Assembly: GCF_026020075.1 (NCBI RefSeq)
Contig: NZ_CP102772.1
Location: 1,054,001 to 1,118,000, forward strand
Direction of reading: 5' to 3'
Origin: Bosea sp. NBC_00550
GTDB lineage: Bacteria; Pseudomonadota; Alphaproteobacteria; Rhizobiales; Beijerinckiaceae
DNA length: 64,000 nt
Below, piece by piece: positions 7,927 to 15,858 of the stretch. The position numbers and the translations under genes were made by a program. The notes under the pieces were generated by a model. That model did not search any database. It saw only the letters and a program-made list of their open reading frames with translations, and was not told where the DNA came from. Every line of letters starts with the position of its first letter. The first letter of the stretch is position 1.

Positions 7927-8244
7927 TCACGAAATTACCCGCCTCCGAACGGCTCGCTCGATTCCCACTGGTATTGCCGCGATCACGGCGACCGGCAGGA
8001 CAATGAGATAGAGCAAACCCGGCAGTTTCGACCAGCCGTCTGCGCTATGCATGCTCATAAGGAACGCAAGCAGAATGCCAGCGGAAACTAAGAGCGCGAT
8101 GAAGTGAAATTTGTTTGGCAGCGAGGCGATCACGAAGCCGACGACGAGAGCGGGAATCCCCCAAAGTGCCAAACCAATCATCCAAGCGGCAATCACGATA
8201 ATTCCCCTGCGATCCTCGCCAAAGCGAAAATGCAGTTTGAGCAA
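7927..8244 (-). CDS. Hypothetical small membrane protein
   Basis: The 105-residue frame has three hydrophobic segments (about 15-40, 45-65 and 75-95) and a basic C-terminus (ERAVRRRVIS). Its longest start is a TTG at 8244 without a ribosome site; a GTG near 8196 preceded by AGGGGA is a credible alternative, giving about 89 residues. I do not recognise the family. It lies just right of the IS1182 end and left of another small membrane gene on the same strand. Confidence 0.45.
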   Translation of the reverse strand: MLKLHFRFGEDRRGIIVIAAWMIGLALWGIPALVVGFVIASLPNKFHFIALLVSAGILLAFLMSMHSADGWSKLPGLLYLIVLPVAVIAAIPVGIERAVRRRVIS

Positions 8245-8331
8245 TGCTGCTTAAAGGTCCGATAAGACGGATCGATGCCGAGCGTGACACAACGTCCGCA
8301 ACGGGGTCGGGAGCGGTCATCCGCGGCGCGG

Positions 8332-8832
8332 CTACTTGTCAGGAACGCCAGCGTCATCGCAGCGTGTATCAACAACCGACGCCTGATTGGTAAGCCGAAT
8401 TATTTTGTTTCGACAGGCGCCTCTAGTCAGCTCGGGGAGATAAAATGCCGGCCGCCGCTGGAGATCATCGAGCGCGGGAACATCGCCTTCAATAACAATC
8501 AATCGCGACGACGCCCTTAGGAAGCCGCTATTCAATAGATAATTGCCTCGCAGCGCGCCACCACCGACCATTTTGGCTTCTTCCAAGGGCAAAACTCGCG
8601 ACGCTGCCAGATCGATATAATACGGCAAGGGTGACCAGTATCCGATCAAAGCGAGCAAAAATATAAGACCGGCCGCCCAGGCTGATGCCCGGCCGATCAT
8701 GAAGGCTGTCAACGCGGCGGCTAGGCCAAGGGGGAGAGCGATCCAATTCAATCTGGAAACGAAATAGAGCGATAGCGCGGCCATAATCGAGCAGAGCAAT
8801 ATAGCGATTGCACGATACGTCGAGCGCTTCAT
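8332..8832 (-). CDS. Hypothetical membrane protein with soluble C-terminus
   Basis: The 166-residue protein begins at an ATG (8832) preceded by a purine-rich GGTGGAAAG. It has three helices (about residues 6-26, 30-52 and 55-75) and then a roughly 90-residue non-membrane part. The latter includes ALRGNYLLNSGFLRASSRLIV, written here as ALRGNYLLNSG and FLRASSRLIV, and two cysteines. It may be periplasmic. No recognised domain. The upstream ATG at 8868 has no better support. Confidence 0.5.
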   Translation of the reverse strand: MKRSTYRAIAILLCSIMAALSLYFVSRLNWIALPLGLAAALTAFMIGRASAWAAGLIFLLALIGYWSPLPYYIDLAASRVLPLEEAKMVGGGALRGNYLLNSGFLRASSRLIVIEGDVPALDDLQRRPAFYLPELTRGACRNKIIRLTNQASVVDTRCDDAGVPDK

Positions 8833-9028
8833 CACCAGCTTTCCACCCCCGGAACGTCCTTTGCGCATGCAATTACACGATCATGGCGGGATGACCGAAA
8901 AGTCCGCAACCGGTCGACATGCGAGATACGGCAGTACCGCCCGGTCAACTGCGGAGGCTGCGGTTCCTCATCCTGTCATGGAGCGCCGGGAACGCTCTTC
9001 GTCGCCAGAACGAACGCGGTCAGTTCGC

Positions 9029-9238
9029 TCAGAAGCACTGCACGCCTTTGCCCTTCATCTTGCACGAGGTCGTCAGTCGCTCTTCTGCAGGCGGCGGCTC
9101 GTAGCTCCCTGCCGATCCCTGCGCATAGCTCTGTCCATCGCTTTGCATCGGATCAATGCGCGTGGGCTCGGACAAGCTGCCGACGGCAGCGCATCCCGTT
9201 AGCAGAAGACCGCACGCGGCCACGAAAAGCATCTTCAT
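9029..9238 (-). CDS. Small lipoprotein (69 aa)
   Basis: The signal MKMLFVAACGLLLTGCAAVG has a classic lipobox (LLTGC), so the product should be lipidated at Cys16 and held in the membrane. The mature 54 residues are Ser/Gly/Pro-rich with two more cysteines near the C-terminus (TSCKMKGKGVQCF). GAGGG upstream supports the ATG at 9238; a longer frame to 9397 is not supported. Function unknown. Confidence 0.6.
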   Translation of the reverse strand: MKMLFVAACGLLLTGCAAVGSLSEPTRIDPMQSDGQSYAQGSAGSYEPPPAEERLTTSCKMKGKGVQCF

Positions 9239-9617
9239 CCGGAGGCCCTCTTTCGAGAGCCGATCCTGCCGCGAAGCTGGGGCGAAGTCACGGCTTCTTG
9301 CGATGATCCTGTCCCTGGTCGCGACAACGACGCCCAGACGGTCGCTACGCCGATCGAGACAGGGAAGGCACGAGGGGCTGAATGCCTGTCGACCCATCCC
9401 ACGGCTCCCGCGCTTGTTCTCGGCAGATGCATCCCGCGTTTCGGTCCTGACGGACGCTGGCAGGACTGGATGTGGCCACGCCGCGCTGATTGAGCGATGC
9501 TTCCCGAACGAGAGGCCGCTGCATGGATCAATCGGCCCGGTCCGGCGTTACAGAGCGAGCCTTGCCAACGATCCTGCTCATGGCCTTTGTCGCAATCTTG
9601 ATCGGGGAGCGATCACG
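9239..9617. other. Intergenic stretch before proX
   Basis: No gene that I can support. It separates the leftward lipoprotein gene from the rightward proX gene and should contain both promoters. Open frames crossing it have no ribosome sites or recognisable products. Confidence 0.35.
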
Positions 9618-10610
9618 ATGAAATCCCTTCTTGGAGTCGCCTCCCTTGCCCTCGGTCTGGCGCTCAGCGCCCCGGCCACGGCTTGCGAGCTCGACAGGCC
9701 GTTGAAGATGGCGGGGCTCGACTATGATTCCGCTGCCTTCCACACCGCCGTCGCAAGCGCGATCGCCGAGCGCGGCTTCGGCTGCAAGGTCGAGCGCATT
9801 CCCGGGGCCATCGCTCCGCTGGTCAACGGCGTCGCGCGCGGCGATGTCGACATCGTCATGGAAATCTGGATGGCGAACCCGGTCGAGGCCTGGGTGAAGG
9901 CTGCCGAGGCCGGCAAGGTCGAGCCGCTCGGCACGGCGTTCCCGGACGCAAGCGAAGGTTGGTTCGTGCCGCGCTATCTGGTGTCCGGGCCCGATGCCAA
10001 GGCTCCCGATCTCAAAACGGTCGAAGACCTCAAGCGCTACAAGGCGCTGTTCGCCGATCCGGAGGAGCCGGGGAAGGGCCGTTTCTACAACTGCGTCGCC
10101 GGCTGGGTCTGCGAGGGCATCAACACCAAGAAGCTCGCGGTCTACGGGCTGGCAGAGGATTTCAGCAATACGCGCGGCGGTTCGAGTGAGGCGCTGGTCG
10201 CCGCCATCGAGGCCTCGCTGAAGCGCAAGCGGCCGGTCCTGTTCTATTATTGGGGGCCGAGCTGGCTGCTGGGCGCCTATGATCTCGTCAAGCTCGAGGA
10301 GGCGCCCTTCGATCCGGCCGTCTGGGCCGAGCTCAAGGCGAGCGACAACCCCAAGCGCGCCACGGCATATCCGACCAGCAAGGTCGTCATCGGCGCGAAT
10401 ATCGACCTCGCCAAGAAGGCGCCGCAGCTCGCCACTTTCTTCAAGAGCTACGGCACGACCAGCGACATGACCTCGAAGATGCTGGCCGAAGCCCGCGAGA
10501 AGGGCGTCACTCCCGAGCAGCAGGCGCTCGTCTTCCTGAAGACGCAGCCGGACATCTGGCGCAAATGGCTGCCGGGCGACATCGCCACGAAGGTCACTTC
10601 CAGCCTGTGA
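9618..10610 (+). CDS. proX: Glycine betaine/proline-type ABC substrate-binding protein
   Basis: The 330-residue protein has a Sec signal (LLGVASLALGLALSAPATA) and an OpuAC/ProX-type type-II periplasmic binding fold. Family features include GVARGDVDIVMEIWMANPVEAW, given here as GVARGDVDIVMEIW, the paired cysteines in NCVAGWVCEG, and RPVLFYYWGPSWLLG with aromatic ligand-cage residues. It binds a quaternary amine or similar compatible solute for uptake. Start 9618 has GGGAGCGATC upstream. Its stop overlaps the permease start (GTGA). A second ProX-like protein is at 54157-55194. Confidence 0.88.
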   Translation: MKSLLGVASLALGLALSAPATACELDRPLKMAGLDYDSAAFHTAVASAIAERGFGCKVERIPGAIAPLVNGVARGDVDIVMEIWMANPVEAWVKAAEAGKVEPLGTAFPDASEGWFVPRYLVSGPDAKAPDLKTVEDLKRYKALFADPEEPGKGRFYNCVAGWVCEGINTKKLAVYGLAEDFSNTRGGSSEALVAAIEASLKRKRPVLFYYWGPSWLLGAYDLVKLEEAPFDPAVWAELKASDNPKRATAYPTSKVVIGANIDLAKKAPQLATFFKSYGTTSDMTSKMLAEAREKGVTPEQQALVFLKTQPDIWRKWLPGDIATKVTSSL

Positions 10611-11476
10611 CGGCCGGTTTCGTCCCGGAATTCGGCAAGGCGCTGCAGAGCTTCGTCAATCGCGCCGTGGATGCCGTCGTCACCGGCTATGGCGACAGGC
10701 TCGACGGCCTCGGCGCCTGGCTGACCGCGCCTGTTCGATGGGTCGAGACGGGCCTTTTGCTCGTCCCGGTGCCGGCTTTCATCCTCGTCGTCGCGGCGGG
10801 CGCCTGGCTGGCCAGCAGGCGCATCGGCTTCGTGCTGGCGATGGCCGCGCTGCCTGCGGCGCTGTCCGGGCTGGGCGTCTGGAACGAGGCGATGCAGTCG
10901 CTCGCTTTGGTCGTCGTCGCCGTGCTGTTCGTGGTGCTGCTCGGATTGCCGCTCGGCGTGGCGGCGGCGCGGCTGCCGCGCCTCGGCCGCGCGCTCACGC
11001 CGCTCTACGACCTGATGCAGACGATCCCGAGCTTCGTCTATCTGATCCCGGTGGCGATGGTGCTCGGGCTCGGCCGGGCGCCGGCTCTCGTGGCGACGCT
11101 GATCTATGCGCTGCCGCCATTCGCAAGGCTGACGGAACTCGGCCTGCGCGGTGTCGATGCCGGGGTCGTCGAGGCTTCGCGCGCGCTGGGTTTGCGGCCA
11201 CGGCAGGAGTTCTGGCTGGTCGAGCTTCCGCTCGCCCGGCCCACCATCCTGCAGGGACTGAACCAGGCGATCATGATGGCGTTGGCGATGGTCGTCGTCG
11301 CCTCGATGATCGGCGCCAAGGGGCTCGGCGAGATCGTCCTGCTCGGGCTGCAGCGGGCCGATCCCGGCCTCGGCTTCGTCGGCGGGCTCGCCATCGTGCT
11401 GCTTGCGGTGCTGCTGGACAGGATGGCGCAGGCCGTCCTCGGTGCGCCGCCCCCATCGGAGGCAGAGCGGCCGTGA
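10607..11476 (+). CDS. proW: Glycine betaine/proline-type ABC permease
   Basis: The 289-residue protein starts with GTG at 10607, overlapping the proX stop by 4 bases, which indicates translational coupling. It has about six membrane helices and the permease EAA-like loop (VVEASRALGLRPRQEFWLVELPLARP, seen as EASRALGLRPRQEFW), as well as a PSFVYLIPV helix typical of ProW/OpuAB. The usual ATPase (ProV) is absent: the next gene is ssb. The transporter therefore needs an ATPase encoded elsewhere, or this is an incomplete system. Confidence 0.86.
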   Translation: MTAGFVPEFGKALQSFVNRAVDAVVTGYGDRLDGLGAWLTAPVRWVETGLLLVPVPAFILVVAAGAWLASRRIGFVLAMAALPAALSGLGVWNEAMQSLALVVVAVLFVVLLGLPLGVAAARLPRLGRALTPLYDLMQTIPSFVYLIPVAMVLGLGRAPALVATLIYALPPFARLTELGLRGVDAGVVEASRALGLRPRQEFWLVELPLARPTILQGLNQAIMMALAMVVVASMIGAKGLGEIVLLGLQRADPGLGFVGGLAIVLLAVLLDRMAQAVLGAPPPSEAERP

Positions 11477-11654
11477 TCGCAATCCGTCCGCTTTTCGATC
11501 AGCAGGGCGTCACCCGAATCAGCGGGGGAAAACCTCGCCTTGGGCCCTTGAACAAAACAGGAACATCGTTGATAATGGATTTGTGGGTCGATAGGGTTCG
11601 GCTCCCGGTCATTCGGCCGGTCGTGTGTTTAGTGCGCAGGAAATGGAGCCTCTC

Positions 11655-12206
11655 ATGGCTGGCAGCGTCAACAAGGTCATCATCGTCGGCAATTTGGGGC
11701 GGGACCCTGAAGTGCGCCGCCTCGGCAGCGGCGAACCCGTCGTCAATCTGCGCATCGCCACCTCCGAGACCTGGCGCGACAAGCAGAGCGGCGAGCGCAA
11801 GGAGCGCACCGAGTGGCACTCGGTCGTGATCTTCAACGAGAATTTGGCGAAGGTGGCCGAGCAGTACCTGAAGAAGGGCTCCAAGGTTTACATCGAGGGC
11901 CAGCTTCAGACCCGGAAATGGCAGGACCAGTCCGGCGTCGAGAAATACACCACCGAGATCGTGCTGCAGCGCTTCCGCGGCGAGCTCACCATCCTCGACA
12001 GCCGCCAGGGCGGCTCCGAGGAGTACAGTGAGGGCGCCGGCGCGAGCGGCTACGGGGAAGAGCGTTCGGGCGGCAGCTCCTTCGGCCGCTCCAGCGCGAT
12101 GGGCGGCGGTAGCAGTGGCGGCGGCGCGCGTCAGCCGGCCATGTCGGGCGGCGGCGGTGGCGGGCGCTCCTCGTCGAGCCATCTCGACGACGACATCCCG
12201 TTCTAG
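11655..12206 (+). CDS. ssb: Single-stranded DNA-binding protein
   Basis: The 183-residue protein has the OB-fold of bacterial SSB at residues 4-110 ([42 protein letters not shown]). A flexible Gly/Ser-rich linker follows, then the acidic DDDIPF tail that recruits repair and replication partners. GGAG seven bases before ATG 11655 decides the start over ATGs at 11625 and 11643. It protects single-stranded DNA in replication, repair and recombination. A strong hairpin follows the gene. Confidence 0.97.
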   Translation: MAGSVNKVIIVGNLGRDPEVRRLGSGEPVVNLRIATSETWRDKQSGERKERTEWHSVVIFNENLAKVAEQYLKKGSKVYIEGQLQTRKWQDQSGVEKYTTEIVLQRFRGELTILDSRQGGSEEYSEGAGASGYGEERSGGSSFGRSSAMGGGSSGGGARQPAMSGGGGGGRSSSSHLDDDIPF

Positions 12207-12238
12207 CGAACGCCTGCCGTAATTTGTAAAGCATTGGC

Positions 12239-12268
12239 AATAAGGCGCTGTTTTTGCAGCGCCTTATT
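12239..12268 (+). terminator. Rho-independent-type terminator after ssb
   Basis: A perfect 12-bp stem (AATAAGGCGCTG / CAGCGCCTTATT) with a 6-base loop starts 32 bp after the ssb stop. The stem ends in A/T pairs rather than a long T-tract, so it could also act in the opposite direction. Confidence 0.8.
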
Positions 12269-12578
12269 CGTTGACAAGTGGACTGCCGCCAGCAGCTTCG
12301 GGTTTCGTTAGTGCGGAGCTTTGGATTCCGTCAGAATCTCGGCAAATCCGTTCGCTGGTCGAAATTCTCTGGCGGCGGTATCGTTTCATTTTGCCCCGCC
12401 GTTTAGGAATTATGCATAGGCGAAGCGACGCGCCCTGAACCGCGTCGCTCCTGGATGGGCCGCATAATAGCGTACAGACACAGCCTTATCCTCAGTCGAA
12501 TTCCGGTTGAGCTCGGTCGGTCTGGTCAATCATGGCGCGCCTCCATCAACCGGGACACGACCCCGGCCGATTTCGAGC
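12269..12578. other. Intergenic stretch between ssb terminator and the catabolic operon end
   Basis: About 310 bp with no supported gene, convergently flanked. I see no second clear terminator for the leftward operon. Confidence 0.35.
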
Positions 12579-12866
12579 TTAGCCCTGGCGCCTGATGAAG
12601 CCGGTGATCGAGACGCGATCCCAGATGCCTGCGCTATGAAACGGATCTGCTGCATTGAAGCGTTCCACCGCTTCGCGATCCGCGGCTTCCACCACAAAGA
12701 GACTGCCGATCATGGTCGAACCGTCGTCGGCGACCAGTGGTCCGGACATCACGATTTTCACGTTCAGTGCGGCGGTATCGGAGAGAAACGCCTTGTGCGC
12801 ATCGTAGTTGGCGAGACGGGCGTCGAGCGCGCCGGGTTTGTCGAGGGCGTGGATCACGAACAGCAT
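12579..12866 (-). CDS. YciI-family protein
   Basis: The 95-residue protein is a single YciI-type ferredoxin-like domain: MLFVIHALDKPGALDARLA, a central VMSGPLVADDG and a late RFNAADPFHSAGIW that matches the family AGPF/DPf..agvw pattern. A histidine (HALD) and Asp/Ser residues occur where the family has its proposed active site. In catabolic operons YciI-like proteins can act as small isomerases or lactonases. It is the last gene of the leftward operon, 63 bp after the binding protein gene. Confidence 0.75.
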   Translation of the reverse strand: MLFVIHALDKPGALDARLANYDAHKAFLSDTAALNVKIVMSGPLVADDGSTMIGSLFVVEAADREAVERFNAADPFHSAGIWDRVSITGFIRRQG

Positions 12867-12929
12867 GCGGCGAGGCTCCTATCGGCGGCCGGATGACGTG
12901 CCGGCCGCCGCGGTGAGTGAGGTTCCGAT

Positions 12930-13898
12930 CTATTTGCTGGCCATGGCGGCGGCATCGCTCCAGCTCGGGCAGGCTCGCGATTCCAGCGGTGAGTCATAGG
13001 GCTGGTAGTTCGAGGCGTTCACCACGGTCGGCTTCAGCACCACTTCCGTCACGGTGGCTTCCTTCCGCAAGGCCCGGATCGCGACCATGGTCCCGATGCA
13101 GCCCTGCAGGAAGCCGTTATAGTCGCCCGATGCCAGCAGCTTGCCGGATTTGATCGCGTCGACTGCCTCCTGCGTGCCGTTGATGCCGACGATCTTGGCC
13201 TTGCGGTTGGCTCCGTCGAGAGCCTCGATCGCGCCGATCGCCATCGCATCGTTGGCGGCGAGCACCCCGTCGATCTGCGGATGGGACTGCATCAGGTTCT
13301 CCATCACCTGCAGGCCCTGCAGGCGCTGGTAGTTGGCCGGCTGGCTGGCGAGCAGCTTGACGTCCTTCGTCTCCTTGATCGCGTCGTTGAAGCCGCGCAC
13401 CCGGTCGATATTGGTCAGCGAGCCCTTGACGCCTTCGAGGATGACGACATTGCCCTTTCCGCCCATCGCCTTCAGCAGGTAACGCCCGGTTTCGAGGCCG
13501 AGGCTGTAGTCGTCAGCACCGACGAAGGCGAGGAACTTGCCGCCGGCGCTGCGGTCGGTGACGTTGACGATCGGGATCTTGGCATCGTTGATCTGCTCGA
13601 CGCCGGGCACCATCGCCTTGTAGTCGACCGGCACGAAGACGATGGCGCTCGGCTTCTTGACGATCACGTCCTCGACCTGGCTGAGTTGCTCGGGGATCGA
13701 GTCCGGCTTGGTCGGGATGTAGTGCACCACCTTGGCGCCGAGCGATTTCGCCGCGGCCTCGGCGCCCACCCGCACAGTCTGGAAATAGGGGTTGGTCTGG
13801 TTCTTGGTGAAGACCGCGATGGTTTCGCCGGCGGCGAGCGCCGCGGTCGACATCAGGATGGCGGGCAGTGCTGCAACGAGAAGTTTCGACTTGGACAT
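12930..13898 (-). CDS. CUT2-type ABC transporter substrate-binding protein
   Basis: The 322-residue protein has a Sec signal (LLVAALPAILMSTAALA) and a type-I periplasmic binding fold like RbsB. Markers are IAVFTKNQTNPYFQTVRVGA, DVIVKKPSAIVFVPVD, PIVNVTDRSAG, GVLAANDAMAIGAIEALD and VGINGTQEAVDAIKSG, each typical of this family. It would capture a sugar or polyol-like solute, or here perhaps an aromatic or heterocyclic compound given the neighbours. Start ATG 13898 has GGGAGGGAACCC upstream. The two permeases and the ATPase are encoded immediately before it. Confidence 0.9.
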   Translation of the reverse strand: MSKSKLLVAALPAILMSTAALAAGETIAVFTKNQTNPYFQTVRVGAEAAAKSLGAKVVHYIPTKPDSIPEQLSQVEDVIVKKPSAIVFVPVDYKAMVPGVEQINDAKIPIVNVTDRSAGGKFLAFVGADDYSLGLETGRYLLKAMGGKGNVVILEGVKGSLTNIDRVRGFNDAIKETKDVKLLASQPANYQRLQGLQVMENLMQSHPQIDGVLAANDAMAIGAIEALDGANRKAKIVGINGTQEAVDAIKSGKLLASGDYNGFLQGCIGTMVAIRALRKEATVTEVVLKPTVVNASNYQPYDSPLESRACPSWSDAAAMASK

Positions 13899-13933
13899 GG
13901 GTTCCCTCCCTTGGGTTTCTCTTGGTTGGTTTT

Positions 13934-14908
13934 TTACGCGCGGCGGCGGCCTTGCATGTCGAGCCAGACGGCAAGGATGACGATCAGCCCGGTAACCAGG
14001 GGCTGCCAGTTGGCGTTGACGGCGAGCAGGTTCATGCCGTTCAGCACCAGCGTCAGGATGAGCGCGCCGATGAAGGTGCCGAACACGCTGCCGACGCCGC
14101 CGAACAGCGAAGCGCCGCCGATCAGCGCGGCGGCGATCGCCGGCAGAGTCATGGCCTCGCCGATGTCGCCCTCGGCCGAGTTCAGCCGGGCGAGGAAGAC
14201 GATCGAGGCCACGCCGGCCATGGCGCCGGAAAAGGCGTAGACCAGGATCAGGCGGCGATCGACCGGGATTCCGGTGAGGCGCGCGGCGACCGGGTTGGCG
14301 CCGATCGCGTAGATCTGCTGCCCCCAGATCGTGCGCTGGGCGAAGATCGTGCCCGCCAGCAGGAAGACCACCATGAGATAGACCGGGATCGGCACGCCGA
14401 GGAAATAGCCGGAGCCGATCTGGCGGAAGCCGGGTGGGAAGCCGTGAATGGTCTCGCCGGCCATGTAGTAATAGGTGATGCCGTGCAACACCCAGAGCAT
14501 GCCGTAGGTGGCGATGAAGGACGGGATGCGCAGCTTCGCCACCATCAGCCCGTTGCAGATGCCGATGGCGAGTCCGGTGGCGAGCCCCGCCAACGTCCCG
14601 AGCGCGGGCGAGCCGGTCGCCTTGATCACGGTCGCGGCAAAGCAGGCGGAGAGGCCGATATTGGCGCCGACCGAGAGATCGAGGCCGCCCGTCAGGATCA
14701 CCAGCGTCAGCCCGGAGGCCAGGAAGAACAACAGGCTCGCCTGCCTGAGCACGTTGAGGATGTTGTTGGCGGTGAGGAAGGCCTCCGTCGCGAAGCTCAA
14801 TGCAGCGCACAACAGCGCAACCGCCAGCAGCCGGTAGACAAGCTGTTGCACCTCACGAGAGACATGGAAGCCGGACGGACGGGCGGAGGCGTCGCTGGCG
14901 ATGCTCAT
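13934..14908 (-). CDS. CUT2-type ABC permease (second)
   Basis: The 324-residue RbsC-like protein has 8-10 membrane helices and the family signature GLTLVILTGGLDLSVGANIG. Its EAA-equivalent cytoplasmic loop reads IYAIGANPVAARLTGIPVDR. The start at 14908 overlaps the stop of the first permease by 4 bases (ATGA). It forms a heterodimeric channel with the neighbouring permease. Confidence 0.9.
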   Translation of the reverse strand: MSIASDASARPSGFHVSREVQQLVYRLLAVALLCAALSFATEAFLTANNILNVLRQASLLFFLASGLTLVILTGGLDLSVGANIGLSACFAATVIKATGSPALGTLAGLATGLAIGICNGLMVAKLRIPSFIATYGMLWVLHGITYYYMAGETIHGFPPGFRQIGSGYFLGVPIPVYLMVVFLLAGTIFAQRTIWGQQIYAIGANPVAARLTGIPVDRRLILVYAFSGAMAGVASIVFLARLNSAEGDIGEAMTLPAIAAALIGGASLFGGVGSVFGTFIGALILTLVLNGMNLLAVNANWQPLVTGLIVILAVWLDMQGRRRA

Positions 14909-15858
14909 GACCGGGGGCTCCGCAGGCTGTCGATGAGAAGGGCGGCGATGACGAGGGCGCCGATGCAGGCGACCTGGACGGAGGAGGGCACGGCCATCAG
15001 GTTGAGGCCGTTGCGCAGCACGCCGACCGTGAGCACGCCGAGCAACGTGCCGAAGAGCCAGCCATTGCCCTTGTCGAAGGAGGTGCCGCCGAGCGCCACG
15101 GCGGCGATGGCGTCGAACTCCATGCCGATAGCAGCTGTCGGGTGGCCGGCATTGATGCGCGCGGTCATCAGCAGGGCCGCGACCCCGGCCATTGCGCCGC
15201 CGAGCATGTAGACGGCGACGAGCAGGCGCTTCCAGGCCACTCCGGCGAGCGTCAGCGCATCGCGATTGCCGCCGAGCGCGCAGACATAGGTGCCGAAGCG
15301 GGTATGGTAGAGCAGGATGTGGAAGAGAGCGTAGAAGCCCGCACCGATCAGGATCGGGGTCGGGATGCCGAACGTGGTGCCGGAATAGATCAGCCGCACG
15401 AAGCGCGGGATGCCGACGACGCTCTGGCCGTCGCTGACGACGAGGGCGAGGCCCTGTGCGGCGCCCAGCGTGCCGAGCGTGGCGACGAAGGGCGGAATCG
15501 ACAAGCCCGCAATCAGCCAACCATTGACGAGCCCGAACACGAGCCCGACGCCGAGTGCGCCCAGCAGTGCCAGCACGAGCGATTGCGTCGAGACCACGAT
15601 CAGCGCCAGCACCAGCGAGGCCAGCGTCAACACCGCACCCATCGAGAGGTCGAGCCCCTCGGTCATGATGATCAGCGTCATCGGCAGGGCCAGCATCAGC
15701 AGGATGACCGACTGCACCAGCACGTTGGAGAGGTTTCCGGCGCTGAGGAAGCCAGGGCTCGCCACGGCGAAGAACAGCGAAAGCCCGGCGAGTGCGACCG
15801 CCACGCCCGGCACTGCCGGGACGCGCGGGGACGGAGAGGAGACGGCCTGATCACTCAT
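14905..15858 (-). CDS. CUT2-type ABC permease (first)
   Basis: The 317-residue RbsC-like protein carries the same markers: MTLIIMTEGLDLSMGAVLTL and YVCALGGNRDALTLAGV. The start MSDQAV at 15858 overlaps the ATPase stop by 8 bases; the frame extends to 15942 but that part is inside the ATPase gene. It pairs with the downstream permease. Confidence 0.9.
   Translation of the reverse strand: MSDQAVSSPSPRVPAVPGVAVALAGLSLFFAVASPGFLSAGNLSNVLVQSVILLMLALPMTLIIMTEGLDLSMGAVLTLASLVLALIVVSTQSLVLALLGALGVGLVFGLVNGWLIAGLSIPPFVATLGTLGAAQGLALVVSDGQSVVGIPRFVRLIYSGTTFGIPTPILIGAGFYALFHILLYHTRFGTYVCALGGNRDALTLAGVAWKRLLVAVYMLGGAMAGVAALLMTARINAGHPTAAIGMEFDAIAAVALGGTSFDKGNGWLFGTLLGVLTVGVLRNGLNLMAVPSSVQVACIGALVIAALLIDSLRSPRS

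Noticed and set aside
7328-8011. Rightward 227-codon frame over the IS1182 transposase
   Set aside because: Antisense shadow of a clear transposase gene; crosses the element end.
10448-11482. Leftward 344-codon frame opposite proW
   Set aside because: Antisense shadow with His/Arg/Asp-rich low-complexity content; proW has clear family motifs.
13868-15211. Rightward 447-codon frame opposite the CUT2 permeases
   Set aside because: Shadow of membrane-protein codons, giving a charged low-complexity product without a known domain.
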